64,000 nt of DNA from Sulfurisoma sediminicola (GTDB lineage Bacteria; Pseudomonadota; Gammaproteobacteria; Burkholderiales; Rhodocyclaceae). How positions within the stretch are numbered: the stretch's first letter is position 1; every line of letters begins with the position of its first letter. Location of the stretch: positions 248,001 through 312,000 of the forward strand of contig NZ_BHVV01000006.1 in assembly GCF_003865015.1 (NCBI RefSeq), in the 5' to 3' direction. The translations under genes and the position numbers were made by a program. A model generated the notes under the pieces. That model was not told the origin of the DNA and did no database searches. It saw nothing but the letters and a program-made list of their open reading frames with translations. Below are positions 1-7,416 of the stretch, in pieces.

Positions 1-736
1 GATGTCGATCTTCGATCTGGGCTCGGGTTCCAGCAACTGGAATATCTTTGATGCCGGTGACGATGGCCCTCAGCCGGGATGACAATTCCGGCGTTGGGCT
101 AAGCCAAAGGCAGCGTGCAAACTGACCGCGCTTAATCGCTTGCAAACGGTCGGACAGAATGACTTCGTAACGTTTGACGGTTTTGATTGTTCGCTCACAC
201 TCAATGGCAAACCGTATACCGCTCGGTGACGTAGTTAGCGCGTCTGGGCGACTCTGACTGGCATGCCATTTTTCCATCTGATCACCCAGCAACCACTCGG
301 TCCAGCCAGCACGCTCAGCGAGAATACTTACGCGTTGTAGATCCAAGGTGTGCGCAAGGACGGTCAATCCGACACGACCGGCCTCAAAATATTTGCTTTC
401 AGGCTGTTCGCCATTGTCAGGATCGAATGCAAATGCCTGTCCGTGTGATGTAATCCCCCAGAGCGTCCAGCGCCGGCCATTGGCCTCTACTGTTTCCCGA
501 CGGAGCAATTCGTCACGCTCCATTGCAGCCAGGGTTGTGTGTACGCCCTGGCGGCTTGATATTCCGAGTAGCAGTCCGGCGATCTCTGCCGACGTGTAAA
601 GATTCTTTCTCAGGAATCGAAGGAGAGCTTGTCGCTTTTCGGTAATTCGAGCTGCTCGTTCTTGCGGTGGCAAGAACCGGCCTACATGTAATGGGGCGCA
701 GCTCGAATTGCACGCATCAGGGCTAGACGCTTCCAT
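1..736 (-). CDS. MobC-type replication-relaxation protein (3' end cut by window edge)
   Basis: A stop-free reading frame runs from an ATG at 734-736 to the left edge (245 codons seen), so the C-terminus lies outside the window. The N-terminal part (about residues 30-95) reads as a winged helix, with RQALLRFLRKNLYTSAEIAG followed by RQGVHTTLAAMERDELLRRE. The central part carries RPDALTTSPSGIRFAIECER and TIKTVKRYEVILSDRLQAIK, the layout I associate with MobC/Replic_Relax proteins of mobilisable elements, thought to help open or process the transfer origin. The start overlaps the stop of the gene before it by 14 bases, so it ends a polycistronic run 4324->1. Family assignment is from pattern memory. 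A relaxase, if present, would lie left of the window. Confidence 0.72.
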   Translation of the reverse strand, partial: MEASSPDACNSSCAPLHVGRFLPPQERAARITEKRQALLRFLRKNLYTSAEIAGLLLGISSRQGVHTTLAAMERDELLRRETVEANGRRWTLWGITSHGQAFAFDPDNGEQPESKYFEAGRVGLTVLAHTLDLQRVSILAERAGWTEWLLGDQMEKWHASQSRPDALTTSPSGIRFAIECERTIKTVKRYEVILSDRLQAIKRGQFARCLWLSPTPELSSRLRAIVTGIKDIPVAGTRAQIEDRH

Positions 737-1820
737 AGCGGAGCTCCAGCAATTTAAATACCCGTGCATACTCAGGCTCAGCAGAAATTACATTGCATAG
801 TGTGCGCATGCCAAGCATTTCGTCCTGAGTGAATCGAATGCTGATATTGACCTCTGCACCTTTTGCACTGAGGAAGAAAACACCTCCCATGTGAGGCACA
901 TGCTCCAAACGGAAATAATCAGACTCAGCACCCCGATCAAGGCGAGTAAGCTCGACAAAATCGACAAAACGCTCGTATCGACATGTAAGCATCCAGGAAC
1001 TAGACGCTGGCGTAATTAGCACAGACAAATCCCCGTTTCCGTCAGCAAACGAGATAGAAAAGTGTTCGTTGCGATGGTTCAGAGATGCACGGATCTTGAG
1101 GCGATCGATCATTTCGTGGTGGTTCTCGACACCATCAACTGGGCGGTCGTTTTCATAGGTAAAGGACCGCAGTGCGAGCAGCAGCAGTCCAGGCAAGTAT
1201 GGTCGCAGCACACGGTCTACTTCGTCGTCAGCAAGGCCCTTCTCGTCCCTCAATGCGACTTCGAGGTTCCGTGACATGAACTCACCGGTAGTACGAAACG
1301 GGATTCCGAGCGAATCAACCAGGGAGTTACCTTCGTTGATTGAATCGGGTAGATCGGTCTTCTCTTGAGCCTTTGTTCCAAGATTGCTCCGGTAGTAGCG
1401 CGCCCGGTCATCTGGAATGTCATGCCCCTGCTGTTTGCACAGCGTAATGAATGCTGCAAATGCATTGAGGTTGTTTTTCAACAAGTCTGCGCGAACAAAG
1501 TCGCGGCGCGTCTGTTGGTAGGTCGTATGCGCCTGATCCGCAAGGAATGCATAGTGATGCTGGGTTAGCGGCAGATCATCACGTTGCGCCCGTAGGATTC
1601 CCCGAAGCATTTCCTCCTTATCGACCACGAAGCCGATAGGCATGTCGCGGCCCGCTGAATTAATCAGCAGTTGTCGTGCAACATCAGAGGTGGTGAGTTT
1701 CTGGCCTTCTCGCTCAAGCGCTTCGCGCGAACGTTCCAGGTACTGGGTTAGCCACTCGGAAATTCGGAGTGACAGCGTCTTCTGCATTCCCTCTTCAGGG
1801 GCGAGCTGTTTGCGTCCCAT
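723..1820 (-). CDS. Unrecognised protein of the mobilisation cluster, 365 aa
   Basis: I do not recognise this protein. The start is placed at the ATG of MGRKQLAPEEG, which overlaps the TAA of the preceding gene by one base (TAATG); a longer frame to 1886 is open but would run into that gene. Residues about 10-55 (MQKTLSLRISEWLTQYLERS, then LTTSDVARQLL) are helical and basic and could be a ribbon-helix-helix-like DNA-binding segment. The remainder is soluble, mixed alpha/beta, with no signal peptide or membrane span. Position between the coupling ATPase and the MobC-type gene suggests a DNA-transfer accessory role, but nothing in the sequence shows it. Confidence 0.6.
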   Translation of the reverse strand: MGRKQLAPEEGMQKTLSLRISEWLTQYLERSREALEREGQKLTTSDVARQLLINSAGRDMPIGFVVDKEEMLRGILRAQRDDLPLTQHHYAFLADQAHTTYQQTRRDFVRADLLKNNLNAFAAFITLCKQQGHDIPDDRARYYRSNLGTKAQEKTDLPDSINEGNSLVDSLGIPFRTTGEFMSRNLEVALRDEKGLADDEVDRVLRPYLPGLLLLALRSFTYENDRPVDGVENHHEMIDRLKIRASLNHRNEHFSISFADGNGDLSVLITPASSSWMLTCRYERFVDFVELTRLDRGAESDYFRLEHVPHMGGVFFLSAKGAEVNISIRFTQDEMLGMRTLCNVISAEPEYARVFKLLELRYGSV

Positions 1821-2602
1821 TATGCAGATACTCCAATGATGTCGGAAAGATCGATCGGAATCTCTTCGGGCGATACCACCTCCCACCGTGGGCTGGAATA
1901 GCCAACACCATTCCAGTCAAACCATACTCGCTGAAGAGTCCCGTGGTCTGGGATGCTCAAGGATGAGCCCGCTGGAAACGCGTTATACCAATGAATATCT
2001 TCGGGCTTCAGACTTTTACCCTCTAGAAGAAGTACGTACAGAATTTTTGTCGCGACTCGTTCAGCCGCATTCATCGCGCTCGGCAGGCTGAGTCCTGGCA
2101 ATTCCTCCAGTACGATATGAGCCCCGTCGTTGTCACTGAAATGGTAGCGAATACCGCAAACAGCTTCTTTCCCAGCCGCCCCTTGATAGCTCAGTTTCTT
2201 TCGCCCACTGCTGATCTGAGAATCTGTCGGTTGTGTATGGATAGCTAGTGAATTTAGGCGTTCTTCTACAGGGTGATTTCCATTACGACGCGCCAGGCGC
2301 CCACCCAGATATCCGGCGAGCCAAAGCTTCAGTCCAGTAATGGGCTTGTATCCAAAGTCTGGGTGACCACGTAACAAGTGTCCCGCGAGCTGCTTCTGGG
2401 CACCAGGGTGTCTAGCGCCTACCGCTGCTGAAAGGTAGTCGCGCTCAATTTGATAATGGTCTGCTCCCCAGATTTCGAGCTTGTCTCCAACCTCTCTGGC
2501 GCTCCATTTTGTACCGTGGTACTTGGCAAGCTGGAAGGCAGACTCTGAATCACCAGCCTTGGCAGCTACCTCAAGAGCATCGTAATAATCGTATTGCCAC
2601 AT
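1820..2602 (-). CDS. Unrecognised protein of the mobilisation cluster, 260 aa
   Basis: Function unknown. The N-terminus (ALEVAAKAGDSESAFQLAKY, then DYLSAAVGARHPGAQKQLAG) resembles the paired-helix pattern of Sel1/TPR repeats, about two units. The C-terminal half (from about residue 140) is a beta-rich globular segment with no motif I can name. There is no signal peptide or membrane segment. It starts 11 bases after the coupling-ATPase stop and its TAA overlaps the next ATG, so it is co-translated with both neighbours. Its codon use is AT-richer than the chromosomal genes to the right, in keeping with the element. Confidence 0.6.
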   Translation of the reverse strand: MWQYDYYDALEVAAKAGDSESAFQLAKYHGTKWSAREVGDKLEIWGADHYQIERDYLSAAVGARHPGAQKQLAGHLLRGHPDFGYKPITGLKLWLAGYLGGRLARRNGNHPVEERLNSLAIHTQPTDSQISSGRKKLSYQGAAGKEAVCGIRYHFSDNDGAHIVLEELPGLSLPSAMNAAERVATKILYVLLLEGKSLKPEDIHWYNAFPAGSSLSIPDHGTLQRVWFDWNGVGYSSPRWEVVSPEEIPIDLSDIIGVSA

Positions 2603-2613
2603 GCAACACCTCG

Positions 2614-3834
2614 CTAAATCAAATTGGTTGCTAGATTCTGGGATGTAGCAGCTCTGACTTCAGGGGCCTTGAAAACTGGAGGCATTTCTGGTGTGAGATG
2701 CTGCAGAGGACTGACTTGAACTACTTTTGATTCGCCGCCTACGATCAGGACGCCAACTAGAGGCGGTAGTCTCTTGAAGGTATTGGGGTGAATAGCGGGC
2801 GTCTCGGATTCACGCCACTGGCCGGGCGACCGATCATTGTCATGAGCCTTGTCAGAAGATTCGACAAACTGGCGGACGGTACATGTTTCATTACTGGCCC
2901 ATTTCGCCGTTTCATCGTTTTGCGACTGCAGAACGAACTTGAGCTTACTGTTATCGAGAATTGCCCCTCGCACCCGTTTTTCGGGTATTCCTTGGCATGC
3001 CGCCAAGTCCCCAAGACTCTGGAAAAGTAACATGGCATGACCGCCGAAATCTTGAATCATGCCCAGTGCATCACAGGCTGGTTCCGACAACAGATGCTTG
3101 AACTCATCCAGCGCAACACAAATTGGCCTGATTGGGCCATCGAATCGGGGACGCTGATATATCTGAAGCAGTACGCGAACCAGCAACATCCGTTGTGCCA
3201 TCTTGACGACCGGGTCAAGTGGATCTCCCAGCACATACACTATGCCGCCGCTAGTGAAAGGGGAGAGCAGATCGAATCCTTTTGAAGCTGAAATGGCCGG
3301 TAGTGCCGCCAACTCGTTAAGGAAACCCCAGAACACCTTCGCCGACGTAATACTTTCTTCGGATGATGCAGTGCGGACCATGCTCGGCAGGTCTCTTGCG
3401 TCTTGCTGCACAGCTAATTGGGCAGTCCGTGCTGCTGCCTGACGATCTTCCAGGCGATAGACACGATCCATCTGTCCGGTATCTGCCAGGTCGAAAGCTG
3501 CCGCAAAGAGCATCTGGATCTGCCTAACGTCAAGTCCAGCGCAGGGATTTATCTGCGGCGGGGCGGTATAGCTGAGGTCGATAAGCTGAAACGAAATGTT
3601 CTTTCGTTGGCAAAAGCTTGCCAATGCGCGGGGCAGCTTCGAGTCTCGCTTGGGATCAAAGAAGAAAACGCCATCACCGGCCGAAAGAAATTGAGGAATC
3701 AGGACTTGAGCAGTTACTCCCTTGCCTGCACGAGTTGCTGCCGGGACGACCTTGTTCAGTCGAGCCTGGTCGCCTGAGATATAGACAGGCCGCCCCTTTT
3801 GATCCAACCCGAAAAAAATCCGCTCTTTAGACAC
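2614..3834 (-). CDS. VirD4/TraG-type coupling-protein ATPase, soluble part
   Basis: Cytosolic motor domain of a type IV coupling protein, which hands relaxosome DNA to a conjugation channel. Walker A reads AATRAGKGVTAQ near the N-terminus, Walker B reads PICVALDEF about two thirds in, and FFFDPKRDSK matches the family strand after Walker A. Two starts are possible. A TTG at 3894 has AGGAG directly against it, with no spacing. The GTG at 3834 has GGAG ten bases upstream and overlaps the membrane gene by 8 bases; I use the GTG. Unlike typical TraG/TraD proteins it has no membrane segments of its own; these are supplied by the preceding gene. Substrates and partner secretion system are not visible here. 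Confidence 0.8.
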   Translation of the reverse strand: MSKERIFFGLDQKGRPVYISGDQARLNKVVPAATRAGKGVTAQVLIPQFLSAGDGVFFFDPKRDSKLPRALASFCQRKNISFQLIDLSYTAPPQINPCAGLDVRQIQMLFAAAFDLADTGQMDRVYRLEDRQAAARTAQLAVQQDARDLPSMVRTASSEESITSAKVFWGFLNELAALPAISASKGFDLLSPFTSGGIVYVLGDPLDPVVKMAQRMLLVRVLLQIYQRPRFDGPIRPICVALDEFKHLLSEPACDALGMIQDFGGHAMLLFQSLGDLAACQGIPEKRVRGAILDNSKLKFVLQSQNDETAKWASNETCTVRQFVESSDKAHDNDRSPGQWRESETPAIHPNTFKRLPPLVGVLIVGGESKVVQVSPLQHLTPEMPPVFKAPEVRAATSQNLATNLI

Positions 3835-4324
3835 GAAAGTATTTCTCCGGATCGTAGAGTCGACATGACTTCGGAACCGGCTCGCTAACCCCAACTCCTA
3901 TCGGTCGTTCAACTCCGGGTATCCAATGGTAATAACCAAGCCCACCAAGGATCGCCCCAGCAATTGCCCCGGCAGCAATTGCAGAGAGATGTACTTTTAG
4001 TGCGCCCCAAACCGACAATTGCCAGCCGAGACTGAAGGCCAGGGAGACAATTAGCCCAGCAAGAATTACCAACGCTATAAGCATTAGCCAAGACGGCCAG
4101 ACTATGAAAGCGCTAGAGCAATGACGAACAAGGAGGCTTACCCGGGGCTTAGCAGGGTGAGAGAACTTTGCGAGTCTGCTGCCAGTGATCACGCCCGCAA
4201 AAAGTAATCCAACCATAAGTCCAGACACCGAAGGTTCAACGGCCAACAGATACCCCACCAATACGCGCTCTAGGCGTGCTGCAGATTCCCAGATTGGCGA
4301 AAAAAGATTTAACATGTGAGACAT
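3827..4324 (-). CDS. Membrane-anchor protein preceding the coupling ATPase
   Basis: Small inner-membrane protein, 165 aa from the ATG at 4324 (another ATG at 4315). Three hydrophobic segments are clear: SGLMVGLLFAGVITGS, then WLMLIALVILAGLIVSLAF, then IAAGAIAGAILGGLGYY. The cytosolic tail ends DPEKYFRV*, and the next frame continues VSKERIFFGLDQKGRPVYIS, so the two together look like one TraG/TraD coupling protein split at the membrane/motor boundary. The stop overlaps the GTG of the ATPase gene by 8 bases. An open frame extends to 4456, but those codons lie in the divergent promoter region and over the neighbouring start. Confidence 0.6.
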   Translation of the reverse strand: MSHMLNLFSPIWESAARLERVLVGYLLAVEPSVSGLMVGLLFAGVITGSRLAKFSHPAKPRVSLLVRHCSSAFIVWPSWLMLIALVILAGLIVSLAFSLGWQLSVWGALKVHLSAIAAGAIAGAILGGLGYYHWIPGVERPIGVGVSEPVPKSCRLYDPEKYFRV

Positions 4325-4349
4325 ATTAACACAAGGCAAGCAAAATAGG

Positions 4350-4409
4350 TGCATGCATGCAATTATTTTGAGATACACTGATGGCCATCGTTTAACCAAG
4401 TGTCCATTC
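4350..4409. promoter_or_regulatory. Divergent intergenic region with palindromes
   Basis: Short AT-rich spacer between the leftward mobilisation operon and the rightward replication/integration genes. It holds a perfect 12-base palindrome TGCATGCATGCA (4350-4361) and a 10-base palindrome GATGGCCATC (4380-4389). Their position fits an operator controlling both directions, but no regulator is assigned and no strong -35/-10 pair is evident. Confidence 0.4.
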
Positions 4410-5489
4410 ATGGCGAAGTACCGCCCAATTTCTCCCGAACAAGCCTGGCGATCCACGAGATCAACCGGCCTTGATCCATTCGAGCGCTACGTCGAGCTGT
4501 ACTTACTTAGCAGCCCGTTTTCCAACGCGATCGGTTGCTTCAGGTTTGTGTTACGAATTGCTGCAGCTGAGATCGGCATGAGCTGCGAGGACTTGTTAGC
4601 AACGATTTCCCGGTTGGAACAAAAGGGAATCGTGTTGGTTCAAGGTGACTTCGTCCTGGTACGGACGTGGTTTTTCCATAACTTCTGGGATTCAACTTTC
4701 GTTGGCAACGTTGCGAAAGCCGCGTCACGCGAGGCGGCAGAGTTGCCGCCAGCCATCCATAGTCAATGGACGGTAGCGTGTGTTGAGGCTGGGGTGCCAG
4801 CGGATGTAATCAGTAAATTCAGCGGCAAGCCCCTTCAAAGCCCCTTGGAGCAGACCAATAGGGGTCTATCCAACAACAACCGAACCGAACCCCAACCTGA
4901 CGAAAACAAGACCACGACAATCACTTCACCGCTGTGTAGTGGTGGTGAAAATTCTTTCTCGTTAGTGCTCCTCCCTATTGGTGAGCCGCATCGGCGAATC
5001 ATCGAATCATCACTCGTCGGGATTGATTCAGCTGACGCGCAGGCTATTGCCGACGAAGTCTGTGGTGCGTTAGAGGCTGCCGACAAAGGCCGGCGAAAGC
5101 CGATTCTTGGCCTGCATGGATGGATACCAGCACTTGTTGAGAGCTTCAAAAGCGGATCCTTCGTACCGCAATGGGGGCCAAAAGTGGCACAGGAGCGAGA
5201 AAGAACGCTCACGAATGCAGAAAAAGAACGATCGGCAAGGGTAGAAGTAGCGCAAGAAGAAGAGCGCCAAAAGCAAGCTCGTTGCTCGGCAACAGCCCTG
5301 CTGCAATCCTTAAGTGAAACGGACCTTCATGAGTTCATTAGGGCCATTGAGCCGCAGGTTAAGCTTCCCAAACTGTTACCTGCGATTCGAGATTCAATTC
5401 TCCGTCGAGAGGTACCGCAGGGACTTGGCGGAAGCATCGTTGTATCGGCATCTAGAACATGGTCAGTTCAACCAGGAGCGCGTCCATGA
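4410..5489 (+). CDS. Replication-protein-like winged-helix protein
   Basis: Predicted 359 aa from the ATG at 4410 (MAKYRPISPEQAW); an in-frame ATG at 4353 lies inside a palindrome and seems less likely. Residues about 15-110 (DPFERYVELYLLSSPFSNAI, then SCEDLLATISRLEQKGIVLV) resemble the N-terminal winged helix of phage/plasmid replisome-organiser proteins. There follows a polar linker rich in N, T and Q (about 155-175) and a C-terminal coiled coil of E, R, K and Q (about 250-290). It could initiate replication of the excised element, or be a regulator. Its TGA overlaps the next ATG (ATGA). Confidence 0.45.
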   Translation: MAKYRPISPEQAWRSTRSTGLDPFERYVELYLLSSPFSNAIGCFRFVLRIAAAEIGMSCEDLLATISRLEQKGIVLVQGDFVLVRTWFFHNFWDSTFVGNVAKAASREAAELPPAIHSQWTVACVEAGVPADVISKFSGKPLQSPLEQTNRGLSNNNRTEPQPDENKTTTITSPLCSGGENSFSLVLLPIGEPHRRIIESSLVGIDSADAQAIADEVCGALEAADKGRRKPILGLHGWIPALVESFKSGSFVPQWGPKVAQERERTLTNAEKERSARVEVAQEEERQKQARCSATALLQSLSETDLHEFIRAIEPQVKLPKLLPAIRDSILRREVPQGLGGSIVVSASRTWSVQPGARP

Positions 5490-5737
5490 CAGCTTTCTTT
5501 GAAATGCCGATAGCGAGCGAAACCTTGGCACCAGAGGAGGTTGCTCAGATCACCGGGTGCGCGCGGCGTGCAGACCAAGTGGCATGGCTACAGGCCGAGG
5601 GATGGATGTATGTGAAGAACAAAGCCGGAGAGCCTATCGTCGGCAGGCTCTATGCAAGACTCCGCCTGGCTGGAATCAGCACGTCGACAATCACAGGGGG
5701 CAGTGGATGGGCTCCAGACTTCACAAAAGTTCGATAG
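5486..5737 (+). CDS. DUF4224 small protein next to the integrase
   Basis: An 83-aa protein beginning MTAFFEMPIASETLAPEEVA. The core ETLAPEEVAQITGCARRADQ, then WLQAEGW and GEPIVGRLYARLRLAG, is the DUF4224 pattern. Genes of this family commonly sit directly before tyrosine integrases of prophages and islands and may act as excisionase-like directionality factors; that role is not demonstrated. It overlaps the preceding gene by ATGA and ends 21 bases before the integrase. Confidence 0.7.
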   Translation: MTAFFEMPIASETLAPEEVAQITGCARRADQVAWLQAEGWMYVKNKAGEPIVGRLYARLRLAGISTSTITGGSGWAPDFTKVR

Positions 5738-5758
5738 CCAATATTCAGGAGAAAATCG

Positions 5759-6820
5759 ATGAGGCCAAAAACCACTGGAAAGCACCTCCCCCCGAGAATG
5801 CTGAGGCGAGCCAAGCGGCTAGTCAGCGGAAAGACATGGGAAAGCTATTACTACAATGGCCGCGATGAAAACGGCAAGCGGATCGAAATCCCGCTCGGCG
5901 CTGATTTGAATGAAGCGAAGAGGAAATGGGCGGAACTGGAGTGCAAGCCCGCTCCGATCGAGACCGGGATCATGAAAGTCATCTTCGATCGCTATGCTCG
6001 TGACATTATTCCAACCAAAGCCCCCAAGACGCAGAAGGACAACGAAGGTTGCCTGAAAATGCTGCGGTCGGTCTTTGATACTGCCCCGATTACCGCGATT
6101 ACGCCGCAGCACATTGCTCAATACAGAGACAACCGAGGAGCAAGGGCTCCAGTGCGCGCAAACCGTGAGCTAGCGCTGTTTTCTCACATCTGGAACATTG
6201 CTCGGGAGTGGGGTTATACGGCCAAGGAAAATCCAGTAAGAGGGGTTCGTAAGAATAAAGAAAAGCCCCGCGACTTCTACGCCGATGATGCCGTATGGTC
6301 AGCGGTGTATGCATCGGCCTGCGTCGAGTTGAAGGACGCCATGGATTTGAACTATCTCACCGGCCAGCGCCCGGCCGATGTGCTCAAGATGAGACTTACA
6401 GACATCAAGAACGACGCAATTGAGGTGCAGCAAAACAAGACAAAGAAAAAATTGCGCATCCTCCTGAACGTCGGCGGAGTACGCACTGAGTTAGGCAGAG
6501 TAGTCGATCGCATCAAGGCTCGCGAACGCAAAGTAGCTAGTCTTTTTCTTATAGCCACGCCGGCTGGTGTGGCGCTCAACCGCTGGACGTTGCGTAAGCG
6601 CTTCGACGATGCACGAACAGATGCCGCGAAGGCGGCTACCCAGGCCGGCGACATCGACTTGGCCGCAAGAATTCGCAATTTTCAGTTTCGCGACATACGG
6701 CCTAAAGCTGCGAGTGAGCTGCCGCTGGAGCACGCAAGCAAGCTGCTGGGCCATACAGAGCATGAGATAACGGAAAAGGTGTACCGTCGCGTTGGCGAGA
6801 TCGTAAAACCGACCAAATGA
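5759..6820 (+). CDS. Tyrosine-type site-specific integrase
   Basis: Integrates and excises the element by recombination at the adjacent tRNA-Ser. The N-terminal part (about 25-60, TWESYYYNGRDENGKRIEIP) is the arm-type DNA-binding module, then a SAM-like core-binding domain (about 70-165), then the catalytic domain. Visible catalytic elements: Arg I in TGQRPADVLKM, the beta-hairpin Lys region NKTKKKLRI, Arg II in FRDIRPKAAS (the usual HxxR box reads RDIR, so the His is replaced), LLGHTEHEIT, and the Tyr nucleophile in EKVYRR. Length (353 aa) is normal. It is transcribed toward the tRNA 3' end, as is usual for tRNA-targeting integrases. Confidence 0.9.
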   Translation: MRPKTTGKHLPPRMLRRAKRLVSGKTWESYYYNGRDENGKRIEIPLGADLNEAKRKWAELECKPAPIETGIMKVIFDRYARDIIPTKAPKTQKDNEGCLKMLRSVFDTAPITAITPQHIAQYRDNRGARAPVRANRELALFSHIWNIAREWGYTAKENPVRGVRKNKEKPRDFYADDAVWSAVYASACVELKDAMDLNYLTGQRPADVLKMRLTDIKNDAIEVQQNKTKKKLRILLNVGGVRTELGRVVDRIKARERKVASLFLIATPAGVALNRWTLRKRFDDARTDAAKAATQAGDIDLAARIRNFQFRDIRPKAASELPLEHASKLLGHTEHEITEKVYRRVGEIVKPTK

Positions 6821-6854
6821 GTAACCGGGAATATTAAATTGGAGGAGCGCACTA

Positions 6855-7079
6855 ATGGATTGGCTCGCTGAAGTACTTTTATCCAACTACCAGTCTCGGT
6901 TTCCACAAGATCTACCGTACATTGCCGGGAAAAAGGCCGAATTCGCACAACTTGACAGGCTCGGGGCAATGAGAGCAATAAGCTCGCTCGATGACAGAGG
7001 TCGAGAAAATCTTTGCGAAACGCTCGGTATTCAGCGCCCCCAACTAGAGAACTTTCTAGTTGTGCTCCGTAATTTGTGA
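6855..7079 (+). CDS. Small unrecognised protein at element end
   Basis: A 74-aa protein with a strong ribosome binding site (GGAGGAG, 10 bases before the ATG at 6855), which argues that it is expressed. It is mostly helical (LPYIAGKKAEFAQLDRLGAM, then DDRGRENLCETLGI), without signal peptide or membrane span. No family recognised. It lies between the integrase and the attachment end, and its base composition matches the element rather than the chromosome. Confidence 0.55.
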   Translation: MDWLAEVLLSNYQSRFPQDLPYIAGKKAEFAQLDRLGAMRAISSLDDRGRENLCETLGIQRPQLENFLVVLRNL

Positions 7080-7082
7080 AGT

Positions 7083-7107
7083 TCTCTGCACCTCCTGGCT
7101 GCAGAGC
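7083..7107. other. Stem-loop after the small orphan gene
   Basis: CTCTGCA and TGCAGAG form a 7-bp stem around a 10-base loop, 5 bases after the stop of the 74-aa gene. No T-run follows, so it may be a weak terminator or a protein-binding palindrome near the element end. Confidence 0.35.
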
Positions 7108-7146
7108 ACTTAAATCGATCAAGCTGTGAACGGTTGGATTTAAAGA

Positions 7147-7174
7147 AAAACGGCCCCGTGATCGGGGCCGTTTT
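7147..7174. terminator. Bidirectional rho-independent terminator
   Basis: Perfect 8-bp stem CGGCCCCG / CGGGGCCG with a TGAT loop, flanked by an A-run on the left and TTTT on the right, so it works as a terminator in both directions. It lies directly downstream of the leftward tRNA-Ser and downstream of the rightward integrase cluster. Confidence 0.9.
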
Positions 7175-7179
7175 CAATC

Positions 7180-7269
7180 TGGCGGAGGCGGTGAGATTCG
7201 AACTCACGGAAGGCTTTCACCTTCGTCGGTTTTCAAGACCGATGGATTAAACCACTCTCCCACACCTCC
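7180..7269 (-). tRNA. tRNA-Ser, anticodon UGA, CCA encoded
   Basis: Complete class II tRNA on the minus strand. The acceptor stem GGAGGUG pairs with CGCCUCC (one U-G pair). The D-stem is GGA/UCC and the anticodon stem-loop is UCGGU-CUUGAAA-ACCGA, giving UGA. The long variable arm is GAAGG/CCUUC, the T-arm is GUGAG-UUCGAAU-CUCAC, and the 3' end is G-CCA. The 3' end faces the integrase gene, the usual arrangement when an element has integrated into a tRNA. Its 5' half differs from that of the broken tRNA-Ser just upstream, so it may be an acquired copy. Confidence 0.96.
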
Positions 7270-7294
7270 AAACTTTTTCCCCTGGCGATGGGGG

Positions 7295-7333
7295 GTTGCG
7301 GAAACGATTCCCGTAAGTTGCGGAAACGATCCC
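7295..7333. repeat. Pair of direct repeats upstream of tRNA-Ser
   Basis: The 14-base unit GTTGCGGAAACGAT occurs at 7295 and at 7317, 22 bases apart, about two helical turns, each followed by CCC within three bases. They lie between the broken and the intact tRNA-Ser. The spacing suggests protein-binding sites such as arm-type integrase sites of an older event, or iterons. No function is proven. Confidence 0.7.
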
Positions 7334-7375
7334 ATAAAAACCAATCAAATCAACTCACCCGTCGCCGATGCAACT

Positions 7376-7416
7376 GCTTTCAAGACCGGTGCATTCAACC
7401 GCTCTGCCACCTATCC
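7376..7416 (-). pseudogene. Truncated tRNA-Ser (5' half with UGA anticodon loop)
   Basis: On the minus strand, GGATAGGTGGCAGAGCGGTT, then GAATGCA and CCGGTCTTGAAA, follow a tRNA-Ser(UGA) 5' half through the anticodon loop. Beyond that point the sequence (GCAGTTGC...) cannot pair with the anticodon stem, and no variable arm, T-arm or CCA follows. It shares CGGTCTTGAAA with the intact copy 107 bases downstream. Most simply it is the original chromosomal gene broken at the anticodon loop; its old promoter may now drive the intact tRNA by read-through. Confidence 0.75.

Noticed and set aside
3834-3894. TTG at 3894 as the start of the coupling ATPase
   Set aside because: AGGAG directly touches the TTG, with no spacing, and it would lengthen the overlap with the membrane gene; GTG at 3834 has a properly spaced GGAG.
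7349-7416. A second functional tRNA-Ser
   Set aside because: The 3' half of the anticodon stem, variable arm, T-arm and acceptor strand are missing.
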